DNA of 64,000 nucleotides from assembly GCA_035048815.1 (NCBI GenBank), contig JAUCBN010000016.1, positions 2,410,501 to 2,474,500 of the forward strand, written 5' to 3'. The position numbers and the translations under genes are program-made. Below, piece after piece: positions 1 through 11,227 of the stretch. The stretch is from Abelmoschus esculentus (lineage: Eukaryota > Streptophyta > Magnoliopsida > Malvales > Malvaceae). How positions within the stretch are numbered: the stretch's first letter is position 1; each line of letters starts with the position of its first letter. The notes under the pieces are model-generated. The model made no database searches and was not told the origin of the DNA. It saw only the letters and a program-made list of their open reading frames with translations.

Positions 1-2
1 AT

Positions 3-167
3 GACGTAGCGCTTCCCCGATTGTCGAAGGAGCTGTCGGAAACGAGATTTTCCGACGAACGAGATGGTTTTTTGGGGAAAGGAATGGTAGAATCCTGGGT
101 TAAAGTGGCGCAGGTGCTGGTGGAGCATGTGACTAGCCATGATCGGACCTTCATGCCGCCGGCCTGA
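3..167 (+). CDS. 3' end of an unrecognised coding sequence (partial)
   Basis: One frame stays open from the left edge to a TGA at 165-167, giving about 54 residues that end in HDRTFMPPA. The stretch is richer in G and C than the DNA to its right and reads like real protein (FLGKGMVESWVKVAQVLVEH), so I take it as the last exon of a gene lying mostly outside the window. No domain is recognised and no function is proposed. The following 171-420 is AT-rich and probably 3' untranslated sequence. It could be a chance open frame, since only 165 bases are visible. Confidence 0.4.
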   Translation, partial: DVALPRLSKELSETRFSDERDGFLGKGMVESWVKVAQVLVEHVTSHDRTFMPPA

Positions 168-559
168 ACAAAATGGTAAGCTATACACAAGAGAGACTCC
201 AAGCAAGTCCTTTGTTGTGGTTTTATATAATAGGAGAATACATATTTTTAAAGAAACTAGAAAAAGAAAAATTACTGCCACGTGGGGTTAAGAGAAAGTA
301 TATGGTACGATCCGTCCTAGGTTCTAAAAAGGACAATGAATGGCACGTCATGAATGGTAGAGTTGTAATTAGAGAATAATCATCGCATATATCAATTTGG
401 TGCTTTACAACTTTAAAGTGAGAGATATTGCGGTGGCTAACCGCGTTAAGGAGGGCAAAATTGGTGAGATAAGCTAAAAAATAATATTATTTTGGGTAAT
501 AGGGATCCCTAAATTTTATTTAGGGATTTAGGCCAAAAGCTACAAGAATCAACAACAAT

Positions 560-2253
560 GCCACCTGCAGGTGGCGTTGCCTTTATTATATATATATTTT
601 TTCTCTGTCGGCTCATGCTGAGCCATGTGAGGACTGAAGCCATGTGGGTGTCGCCACCTGGAGGTGGCGTTGTGGCAGTTTGAATTTTCATTCTTATATC
701 TCTAACATTGTTATGTACAACACCAGCATTCCTCAAATTATGTCTCCATCTGTAAATATAAAATATATATATATATATAAATTAAATCAACATAAAATAT
801 ATATGACCACTTTAATTAGCAACCGTACCTTCCAGCCAGCGGGAATTCCATATGTACGGGACCTTCGACAATTGAAGTTAAATAAGGCAATCTATACCAA
901 GCCATTTCATGGTATAAAAAACACAATATTGCAGATCTCCAACTGTAGTTAGCAACCGTGCTCAAATCAGCCAACATTACCAGGTACTGTGTGTGAACCA
1001 AATTACCAGATGTATCGGGCATTAAAATTCCACCAATAATTTGCATGATATATGCTCTAGTTGCAAACACAATTTCTTCGTCACTGGAGTTCTCGGTTAC
1101 AAGAAATTCATTTTGTAACCATGAAATTTTCAATCGAAGACCGTTTACACATCCATCTGGAGGAATTTTTCCAAGATATTGCATACAAACCTCAACAACT
1201 CGGTAGTTGTTGTGTCCCACCAATGGATTCCCATTTATTGGGACACCGAGCTATACAGCTACATCTTCGAGAGTTACTGTACACTCTCCAAATGGAAAGT
1301 GAAAAGTATGGGTTTCGGGTCTCCAACGTTCAAGCAAACCAGTGATCAATCCAGGCACAATTTTAAACCCACGAAGGAAGGAAGCTTCATAAAAACCGGA
1401 AAGCTGTAAATAATTAACTATTACTTCCGGAGGTTCTCTGATCTTCACTCCTCTACGACGAATTGTATGCTCCAAACCCTATTAAAAATAAGTATAATCA
1501 ATTATTTAACGTATTAAAGAAAGATAACCAAATAACACATAATAAATTTTGTAAATAATTTAATTACTTGTTCATCATGAATATGAGATAAAATATGTTC
1601 GTCGTCACGATACAATAAAACTCTTTCAGACGTCATTTTCAAATAATCTGTAAAAAAGATAAGAAAAAAATAGACAATAATATGTTAAAATTAAACACAA
1701 AATTATACATAAGAATTATACAATGCTTTCAAAAATTATACAATAAAATTAAACAAACTAAAAATGATATTAAAACATAACATAAAAATAATAAAAAATC
1801 TATAAGAAGTTTATGTCAAAAATCTTTCACTCAATTTTTTCCCGTGTAAGCAACTCAACTTAACCTTTCAACAGCATCAACACCCATCAAAATACTTATA
1901 TATAAGCGGATATATTCGAAATATTATTTTCATTCATCACTTGCAGCACAGTTGCATGGCCTATGCACAGCTGCCATCGCCACCTGCAGGTGGCGACTTG
2001 CATTGTCTCAGGCGCTGAATCACTGGGCGCTGAATCACTGGATGCATCAGCGCTGAATGTGCTGCCTCGCTGCACCGCTCGCTGCACCATTGTTGCAGTG
2101 CTGAATCACTGAATGCGCTGCACCAACGCCACCTCGAGGTGGCGACCTTGCATGGTTAATCCTGTAGCTCCTTGCAGGTCCTTACACGGCTCAACATGAG
2201 CCGAACAGAAAGCAGGAAATTATTTAAAAAAAACGACGCCACCTGCAGGTGGC
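560..2253. repeat. Five copies of a 16-bp palindrome (GCCACCTGCAGGTGGC and variants)
   Basis: Perfect palindromes lie at 560-575, 653-668 (centre GGAG, so imperfect), 1979-1994, 2128-2143 (centre CGAG) and 2238-2253. Two are in the left arm, two in the right arm, and one is internal. They are much more GC-rich than their surroundings and occur nowhere else that I saw in the window. They could be transposase-binding or subterminal sites of the element. That role is inference. Confidence 0.85.
816..1636 (-). pseudogene. Plant mobile domain (PMD/MAIN-like) gene remnant
   Basis: The model has two exons on the minus strand: 1636-1568 (MTSERVLLY..HDEQ) and 1478-816, joined by a GT-AG intron. The second exon shows PMD landmarks: LLERWRPETHTFHFPFGECT, then LEDVA, then LRLKISWL and RAYIMQIIGGILMPD. 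An in-frame TAG at 1251-1253 falls where family members usually have Gln (VALQLG becomes VAV-stop-LG), and the same frame continues beyond it. The C-terminal part departs from the family after SAILCFLYHEM and stops at 816. PMD proteins occur both as host MAIN-type proteins and inside transposons. The inverted-repeat setting favours the transposon form, and the copy is almost certainly non-functional. Confidence 0.75.
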
Positions 2254-2389
2254 GTCTCCTATAATTTACTGTAGAAAATGGCCTAGTTTCCTAAATATCC
2301 GTTAGAACCCTATATTCATAATAAAAAAAAATAAAGGTCCATATTCCCTTAATTTTGCCGTTAAGGAGCCTCCGGCAAAGTCAGGATAT

Positions 2390-5300
2390 GAAAAACTAAT
2401 TGCATCCTTTTAATATATTTATTTTATTTTATTTATTTCTCGTACAGGTATGGGAATTAGGAATTAGGAATAAATTTAAATCCTTTTAATTATGGTTTCC
2501 GATAAAATCCGCGAAATAATCTTATAATTCTAATAATAAAAAATAATATTATTTATTTAGGTGATTCGAGTTTGAACATCATATATATACAATATATATG
2601 TTATTAAAAAATTAAATAATATACAAATATTATCTTATAATTATATATATTAAAAAAAATAATTTTTAACGAATTTAAAAAATAAATATGAACCTGTATA
2701 AATTAAAGTAATTAAACATTTATACCCACCACATTGCTAAAGCCAGCGAGATGACGAGGTTACATAGGAAATCTCTCTTTCCCAAAGATGGAAATCAAAA
2801 TTTTAATTTGCACTTTAATGCTAATAAATTCTATAATTGAACTTTTTCACGACAAAATGAATATAAAAAGCATATACTTCTCCATAAAGTAATGCCAATA
2901 GGTGGCTTATTCTTAGGAACAACAATATAATTAATACACCACTTAAAACTTTATAATATATATTTTTTATTACTCTTTTAGTTTTAGAGTCTACCTCTGA
3001 TTAATTCAGATCAACTTGTATCGTACATCTAGTTTTGGGTCTTTAGTGGACGAGTTTTTCAGCAGGGATTTTTTACGTACATAACGTCTCAAACTTTAGA
3101 TTTACTTAAGCAGAATTAAACTGATTATTACTTGGATCAATCTCCGTTGGTGAAACTTTATAATATATTTAAATCTAGATGTTCTATACAATTATTCACG
3201 ACACATGGATTAACACCCAAAAATATTATTTTAAGGAAATTATGAAATTATTGCTCAATAATATAACAAGTAAAAAATATTCATATGTATTAGATAGTAA
3301 CTCAAATTTTAATCAATATAAAACTAAGTTTTATCGTAATTTTAATTGTTAAATATTGTATAGTAATTAAGATTAAAAGTATAAAGTTTGATCACCTATT
3401 TTTAAATTGTACTAGAATATATATCGTGTTATGTGATCAAATGAGATTATGTATTTATATTTTTCGTATTCTTTTCACTGATAATGAATTATTTAGTTAT
3501 TTTATCTCTAGAAGTAAAAAAGAATGAATCGTGTTAAATATTATCTCTCTTACATGTCTTATTTTATATTGTCATTGAATTAATTATCTTTTTTGAATAT
3601 CAAAATTTCTAACGATATTAATATCTTATATTTAAATAAGACAAAATAAATTTAAATAACCAAATGTCTATGTCAAACATTACCTAATTTCAATTAGAGT
3701 TATAAAGAATTCAAAATGAGGAATATAGAAAAGAAAATTTTTAAAAACGACGATGTATATTATTCAACATTGTTAATGCAATATATCACTAAACACTATT
3801 ATTTTTAATAATTTTAAAAAAAATTATTAATAATATAAAATGCTCGACATACGGTTAGTAATATTTTAAAATAAAATTAAAAAATTGTTTTATAAGTTAT
3901 TCTTACTATTATATCCATGATCTTAGCTAATTAAATAAAAACTTTATTTTTCATAATATTTTCTTATAATTAAAATTATAAATAATTATTTTCTTCTTCG
4001 TACCTCATATATTAATTTTAATATAATCCATAAACAAAATATATAACTCTAGATTTCTACGATAAACAACAAATGAAGCATTTTCTACTAAAATATATTA
4101 AGCTTTGGGTTTTTTAACATATTATAATTAATTATTTTTTATTTTTTTATTTGTAGGTTAAATTTTAAAATATTTTTTTAGATTTTATTCATTAACATAT
4201 CAAAAGTAATATATGAGATATGCTGATGATGATTTATAATTATAATTTACAAGAAAATATTATGTAAAAATTAAAATGATATAATTTTATTTAATTATAT
4301 AAAATTGTGGATGAGAATGGTTCAAAGAATATTTTTTATTTATTTTAAAATATAATTAATTGAACGTAAAACTTTAAAATGGTTATAAAATTTGGTCCCC
4401 TCTTTCACTAATTTTGAACAGTTATGTGGGTAAAAGTATCAAATAACACAGACAAACGAATATAATTTATAATTACAATAAAATAAAAAATTTATAATAT
4501 TTTTGACTAATACTTCCGTTATAGGTGCTATTATTAATAGGTAAACGATGTAATAAAATGTATTTTATTTTATTGATAAAAATTGAACTTTTAATTTTAT
4601 TATGGGTATTATCATTAATAAGTATTAATTAAATTTTGATTAAATCAAATTCGAATTTAATTATTTTTTAACGTTAATCTTGTCGATGGTTCATGGCATT
4701 AACCGTTAAACCCAATTTCATGGTATTTTGAGTAGTGATTGGGGTGCTTAAAGAGTTAAACAACTGATGAGCTGTTTGAACTCTATTCAGTTAAAATTTG
4801 ATAAAATTTAATTTAGACTAACAAGATTCAAATTCGAATTTGAGTTCGATTCGAGATCTTAACAAGTTAAATTAAAAAAGTCTAACTTGACTCGATAAGT
4901 TCATGAACAACTCTCTAAGTTTTTAAAATATTTTTTTAGTAATCACTTTAAAATTATTTTTATTAAAATATAAATTTAAATAATAATTATTAATTTATGA
5001 ATCGTTACTTTAATTTTAACATGCTAGTTTGGTGTATTTATAGATTGTTTGTTTAGAATTTAGACTTTAAAAGTATTTTATATATTTTTTTATTAAATTT
5101 ATTAATTTATGTTAATATTAAGATTTATATAGTATTATTAAATTTCACTTTTAGAAAATAAGATAAAATTTTAGTAAGTTTAACGAGCAACAAATCATTA
5201 GAGAACAATGAATCTAGTTGAGCAAAAAAACATTTTAAAAATACGAATCAAACACAATTTTAACGAGATTAACGATTAATAATTTTTTTTAATAAAATAT

Positions 5301-5560
5301 TATCTAACTCGAGATCGACTTATTCAATAAACAATAAAACACCGACCAGGTTATTCGTGTATTTGCAAGGTCAAAGGCAAAAACTCTTTGTTTCATTGCT
5401 TTATGTATCCATTTTATTTTAAACAGTAGTGTAGATAACTGAACCATTCTCTAGCTGTTAGCCAGAAGGGAAAAAAAGGAACCATTCCTGAACCAGACGG
5501 TACTAAAATCATGAAACCACATCTTTATCCACTGGTTCAGGCCTCCCCCTCTGTACCAAT
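2390..5560. other. AT-rich intergenic DNA, no gene seen
   Basis: No open frame of note and no recognisable protein similarity. The stretch holds the dispersed repeat at 3000-3125 and otherwise low-complexity A/T sequence. The right end, from about 5560, grades into the 3' untranslated region of the TEL-like gene. Confidence 0.7.
3000..3125. repeat. Dispersed repeat, copy 1 (pair of 20169-20290)
   Basis: This non-coding stretch shares the ordered words CTAGTTTT, CAGCA, ATTTTACGTA, CATAACGTCTCAAA and CAGAATTAAACT with 20169-20290 in the same orientation, with scattered differences. It looks like two old copies of one interspersed element. No ends or open frame were identified. Confidence 0.6.
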
Positions 5561-5772
5561 TCCATAGAAAGCTACACAAAAGCTTTCCTTTTTCTGTTCA
5601 TCTACATGCAGATGATTCGGTTTTCTAGAAACCAGGACAACAGCTAAACACTAATGGATTCAGATCATCATCTTGATAATTAAATGGAGATGGTGCAGCC
5701 GATTGGAACGGATTTTACCCTCTTGTTGTATCCTTCAGCTACGGAGCGTGGACGCTATCATCGTCGTCGTTA

Positions 5773-7729
5773 TCATCGTTGGCTTGGGTTGGAGAGGGAT
5801 CCATTGATGAAGGCTTGCACTTGGTGCTGCTTTTGACCAACTATAGCAACTGGTTCAGTCACTTGGTTTCCGTCCCGAGGTGGCGAAAATACTACCGGAA
5901 GATAGTGATCAACTTCGGATGGGAACTTCGAGTTTCGAAAATGTTCTTTCAACGCCACCAATCCCTGTACTCTGGCATAAGTAACTTCACAGATCTTCTT
6001 GGAGTTGAAAACTTCCCAATGTTGGTGATGAAATGCCTTGTAAAGCCTCCATGTTGCTTCAGGAGATGTCATGTTCATGAATCCATACCCGACGTTACAC
6101 TTGTTGCTGTTGAGAAAAGGTTATTCTAATTATGCAATTTACCAGAAAATGGAAGCAAGGGGAAAGAAAGTTACTTGAAATCAACAGGGAGGTAGACGAA
6201 ATCGTAGGAAGACAAGGGCTGATCGCCGCCATCGGCTGCGATTTGCTCGTTGCAGTGATTGTCCAACATGTTCAACAACAATTTCTGACTGCAACATGCA
6301 ATAAGATTCAAGCACATACATAATTAAAAGGCATAAGCTACTTTAGTGCTATGAACTTGTGAAAAAGACTAACCTATACTTGCTGGGTATGTTCTTGATC
6401 ATGACAGTGGTCCTGGAATCTTTACAATTAGATTCAACCATGGCATCTTCACTGACAAGGAACCGGTGATCAAATTTCTTCCCTTGTCTACCTTTCCATG
6501 TCTTGCCCCGACACGGCTGATGCAGCTGCTGCTTACTTCCATGGCTATTACTTACCGTCAATGGGTTGTTTTCGTTCTTCTTTACCATCTTCTTCGGCCC
6601 TCGGCCACCGCTGCCAATCTTATCGTCAACAGCTACAGCCATTTCAACAACAGAACTCTTGATGTTCCTACTTCCATTATGGCTTCCTTTACTAGAATTC
6701 ATCACTTTCGGAAAAAATCTCCGAGCCAATAACGGTGGTGGCGGCGTTAAAGCGTTGATATCACCGTTAAAGAATTTCCTACTATATCCACCAGGCCGAC
6801 TGAACTCGATTACCACTTGTTTACCGTTGATTTCTTTTCCATTCATTTCTCTTAAAGCCTTAGCTGCATCTCTTGCATCATAAAACTCCACAAACTTTTG
6901 GTGTTTCTTCAATGGCGTTTCTCTTAGTTCCTTCACAGGGCCTAAACAACACAGATTCAAATTTTTAAACAAAACAAGGAAATTTAATTGACCGGACCCA
7001 TTTTTTCAGACAAAAGATTAGAAGTTGAGATATGAACTGAAACGTACCATAAGCTTGGAAAATATCTTTGAGTTTGGGAATTGGAACGGAGGGGTCTAGG
7101 TTGAAAACAACGACAGTTCCTTGATTAGTCCCGTCGGGAACAGCGTTACTCGCCGGAATAATGAAGTTGGCCCAAACGGGTCTCCCCGCTATGAGTCCAC
7201 GCGCGTTGGGGTTGCTCGGTTCGCACCCGGAAATAGCTGCAACGTACTGGCCCCGGACCCTGGTTTGATGCTGTATGTGCTGCCCTTGTATCTCCTTCAA
7301 CGCTTTCTCCGCATGTCTCAGGTCGTAGAAATGGACGATCACGAACCCTTCTCGAACCCTTTCCATCTGGACCCCGCGTACTTCCCCGAACACTTGCAAT
7401 TCTTCCCTCACCATCATCTCGCTCACATCGCATGGAACCAACGTCAACACCAAACCCCTCGTCGCCGCCACCTTCGGAGCAGGCAATGACGGCCGCGGTG
7501 CAACCATCATAGAAGGACTAACACAAGGCATTGGTGCAGGCACTGGCACGGGAGCATGGGAAGCATCGCCAAACGGCACCATCGGAGATGCAGCAGCGTA
7601 CGGGTAGTAAACTTGGGGAGGAATAAAGATAGGAAATTGAGGTTGACAAGCAACGTTACTGGCCGGCCAAAATTCTTGTGCTGACGGTCCTAGGCTTCCA
7701 GGCCACCGTAACAGACCGGCTTCCTCCAT
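5773..7729 (-). CDS. TEL: TERMINAL EAR1-like (Mei2-like) RNA-binding protein
   Basis: Four exons: 7729-7048, 6941-6374, 6288-6175 and 6106-5773. Together they give 565 residues, all junctions GT-AG and in frame. The N-terminus (AQEFWP) is followed by a Pro-rich region. A first RRM spans about 90-165 (TLVPCDV..GFVIVHFYD), a second about 205-285 (VVVFNLDPSVP..KFVEFYDARDA), and a C-terminal Mei2-type RRM about 405-520 (TTVMIKNIPSKY..YDFVYLPVDF..NKCNVGYGFMN..ATWRLYKAF). The three-RRM order, length and exon count fit the plant TE1/TEL family. Those are nuclear RNA-binding regulators of leaf initiation and meristem fate. The start was chosen because it is the family start. The closest Arabidopsis counterparts by memory are TEL1 and TEL2; neighbours favour TEL2 (At1g67770). 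Confidence 0.93.
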
Positions 7730-8751
7730 GACTGTATCAGAACCGATAAAAAAGAAATCTTTTTTACTTATCTCTTCACTGAGTTGATGTTTGAAAATTA
7801 ACCCCCCCAGAAAACATCTTCTTCGTTTTCATTATAGTTCTTTTCCATCTTCAAGAACACAAGAAAGTTGTAAATCGCAGTGCAAGTGAAATACTGAAGT
7901 TTTTGTTCTTTTCCCTTTCCTTCTGGCTAAACCATGGATTTTCCAGGAAACCAAATAAAAGTTGGTAGAGATGTCGTGTTTTCTCTGATCATGATCCTCC
8001 TCCTTGTGATTTGGTGATGATGAAGAATGTGGACCGTACACGTGGCTGTGCAGTAGAAAATGAATGGTGGGGGGAGAGAGTAATACTGAAGCTGGGCAGC
8101 TGGCCTCATCCATTTTTTTGGTATTTTTGACTCATCAGAGACAGTCAGAGTACTCTTCTGATCCCCCTATGCTTTGAATTCTTTCACATCCATATATATT
8201 ATTTATTCAAGTCATATTATTCAAAAAGTATTTAATTATTATAGGATGGAGTTAGAATTAAATTATAAGAAAGATAAATTAGGTTAATTTTAAAATTCAA
8301 GAGTCTTGAAAATAATTAAACAAAAAATGAAAGGTCAAAATTTAATTTTATTAATTTTAATTAAAAATGTCTTAAAAACAATAAAAAATAGAAGGACAAA
8401 GACTTGATTGTAATGATTCTAAAATTATCAATGACTTAAAAACGATTAAATTATATAAATTCGGAGGATATAGTCCCTTTCAAAAAAAATTCCATCCCTA
8501 AATATTTCAGATGTTAAAAATAACTAAATTATAAAATTAACAGAGTTAATATTTAATTTTATTAATTTTAAATTAAAAATAACTAAACTAAAAATTAAAA
8601 GATGATTATAAAATTTTTAAATTATATAAATTTTTAATTCTTTTAAAAAATTATGGTTCTCTTTAACCCTCTCGATTCATTCGTATTAACTTCCAAATGT
8701 AACACTTAATGAAAGTGCGTATATTTTCATGGAGCACGTATGTTCTCCATT

Positions 8752-9020
8752 GTTGGAGAAATTGATTATGAGTCAGTCCCATCACGTTATCAATAAGACC
8801 AACTACTAAAAATCATCCACATCATCATTTTTGATCATATTTTTTTAAGTAAATCTTCACTCATATTTACAGTTAATTCTTTTTAAAAATAATTTTTTAA
8901 GTGAAGATTCACTCGAGAAAAAATATGATATGTAAAAAATTGATGATATAAGTGATTTTTAATAATTGGTCTCATAAACACGTAACGAGACTGATCCATA
9001 ATATAATTTCTCCCATCGTT
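8752..9020. mobile_element. MITE-like palindromic element
   Basis: The left arm (8752-8815: GAGAAATTGATTATGAGTCA, CCCATCACGTTA, AAGACCAACTACTAAAAATCA) is matched in reverse complement by the right arm (8950-9020: TGATTTTTAATAATTGGTCT, CGTAACGAGACTGATCC, ATAATTTCTCC). The centre is A/T-rich and non-coding. The design and arm words recur at 21030-21272 and 48622-48832, and half-copied at 33350-33500. Confidence 0.8.
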
Positions 9021-10104
9021 GGCACATCAGTCGATGGGACACTAGGGGTTAGTGCGCAAAACGGAATTAAAAGACACCTTACCAAAGGGGGAAAAAAAAA
9101 GCAACAAATAAGACGAGTCTGGATTTAAAGTTAAAATAAAAATATAAATATTTAAAAGTTAAAATATATTTATTAATAAATTAATTTTAAATATATATAG
9201 AAGAAAAAGAGTGGGGCAATTCCGCCAATATTTCTTTGTTTTTTTTCCTACATATATACGAAGGCTTGGTGACATTCGATATTTTGGCGGAGCCACTAAA
9301 AAGAAAATACGTAAGTCAATATTTTTTTTTTCCTATTTTAAGACTATAATTTCGTTTAACGAAGGTTTAGGGTATAAATTTTTGAAAATATAATAATCTT
9401 AAATATTTAATGAAAAATTATTATTATTATAATGTTATTGAGTTTAACGTGATTAATCTTTATTTAGATTATTGAACGATTAAATAAAGAGATTACGTGA
9501 CTAAAACCAACAAAATTTAAAGAGCTCATTGTTTCCCTCTTGTCCCTTTCAAAAATAATAATACAAATATATGGTGTTGGTTGCATTATATAACTAAATT
9601 ATGTCAAGAATATATATTTTAATAATTTGGTTCTTGTTAGATAGAGTCGAGTATAAATTTAAAATCTATTTAGACAATAATAATATGCATTTGTTTTATG
9701 TATTTTTTATTAAATATAAACGTGTTATATCTTTTAAAAATTCAAAGACTTCTCTAGGTCTTAAACCTCAAATAAATAAATAAATAAATAAGAATAAACT
9801 ATAAATTTCATCAGTCAACTTTTTCTTCACTTATTTTGTTTATTATTTTTTAATTATAATCTTAAACTTTTGATTTATTTATATTATGGTCAGTATTTCG
9901 TTGGATGTTTATATGATTGAACAACTATTTATTAAAAGTATATATGAAATGGCATTAATATTTTTTTTTTGAAAATTCTTAGTCTCGAATTACTTGTGAT
10001 TTTTCAATAATAAAGAATATTTTTTTAAATTCAACAGTGAGATGGAGAAAAAGAAAGCTAAATGTATAAGCTAGTTCAACTCCACTCCGATTCGGATTGA
10101 TGAA

Positions 10105-10304
10105 AAATTATTAGGTGAATCCTATCATCACGTCATCCGTGATCTCAAACAATCAAAATCGTTCATTTTAATTTTTAAGGTGAATCATCACTTATTTCTT
10201 ACATGTAATTAGTGGGTAACTAGTTATTACGTAGTTATTTAAAAATAAACGATTCTGATTGTTTGGATCATGGACGATGTGATGAACAAAATTCACTTAA
10301 TAAT
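10105..10304. mobile_element. MITE-like palindromic element, related subfamily
   Basis: The arms of about 60 bases are inverted. The left reads ATTAGGTGAATCC..ATCACGTCATCC..CAAACAATCAAAATCG. The right reads CGATTCTGATTGTTTGGATC..GACGATGTGATG..ATTCACTTAAT. The centre is short and A/T-rich, with no open frame. The ATCACGTCATCC word is close to CCACGTCATCC in the element at 21030-21272, so the two are probably related. Confidence 0.8.
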
Positions 10305-11227
10305 CTCTCCCAAGTGATTTAAGATTTTACAAATTTTAGATTTGAATTCCATTAGTTTTAAAATATTTTTGACTGATAAAAAGTTGAAAGATGGTGACTT
10401 GAGCTTGATGGTGTTTCAAGTGGTTGAATAAAACACCAAAGAATGGTGATTTCAGTGTGGCGTGAAACATGGATGAAAGAATAAAACTGTCATCTTTAAG
10501 AAAAGAAAACTAAAAAACAAAGGGAAAAAGAGAAGGAAATGACATGAATAACACATGGCTGTTATATTAAAAAACAATTCACATCATCACACATAACTGT
10601 TATTTTATCCTTTTATTTTAAATTTAAAGGTCAAGTGATTAAAATAAGAACAAACTGAAAATCCAGTGATTGGTATGAAATTTTTTAAAATTTTAATAAT
10701 ATCAAAATATAAGTAAAATAAGTTGAGTTTTGAAATTTGTAATATACCCAATAAATAAATACCCAAGATGGTGTAACCTGACTGAGGTATGTGAACTGTA
10801 TGCAGTGGCGTCGTTAGCAGAGGGAGCAGGTTATAAACCTCACTGCATCACCCAATGAGGACCATCCAGTGGTCGTCTGCCCGCTTGGACCATCATACAA
10901 TAAAGGAACTAGGGTTTTGAGACAACTGGTCCGCTTTGAATATAATCTAAATGATCAATATCAACTTAAGCACATCCATAATCTATACATACATATAGAT
11001 ATAGATAGATCACTGATAAATAGGAAGGATAAACATGCACTTCTCTTGATGTTTTCATGGATGGACTTGACACAGCAATTGAACCCCAAATAAAAGCTCA
11101 TTTATAACTTAGGCTTACATCAATCTAAGATCCATAAGTTCTGACATATTCATCATCATAGACAAGAAATGAGAGTGGATAGAGAAATAAACAAAATATG
11201 GACGAGCGAGCAGAAACAAGATATAGC

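Larger units (their letters stand above)
430..2385. mobile_element. Long-terminal-inverted-repeat (foldback, MULE-like) element carrying a PMD gene remnant
   Basis: About 230 bases at the left (430-670) match, in reverse complement, about 220 bases at the right (2165-2385). The arms share in the same order: a GGCAAAATT box, a TTTAGG box, TAGGCCA..CTAC, the palindrome GCCACCTGCAGGTGGC, and TCTGT(T)CGGCTCATG followed by TGAGCC. The arms are diverged, so the outer ends are approximate and I could not fix a target-site duplication. The interior holds a broken plant-mobile-domain gene on the minus strand. Long inverted arms around a PMD gene suggest a Mutator-like capture. The superfamily is inference; no transposase is visible. 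Confidence 0.6.
8160..11220. other. AT-rich intergenic DNA with two small inverted-repeat elements
   Basis: This is the gap between the TEL-like gene 5' end and the ORP 3' end. It contains MITE-like elements at 8752-9020 and 10105-10304. The rest is A/T-rich without a credible gene. Short open frames at 9211-9393, 9601-9783 and 10869-11093 have no protein-like composition. Confidence 0.7.

Noticed and set aside
7121..7489. 122-residue plus-strand frame
   Set aside because: It is antisense to the first TEL exon, whose three-RRM frame is clearly the coding one.
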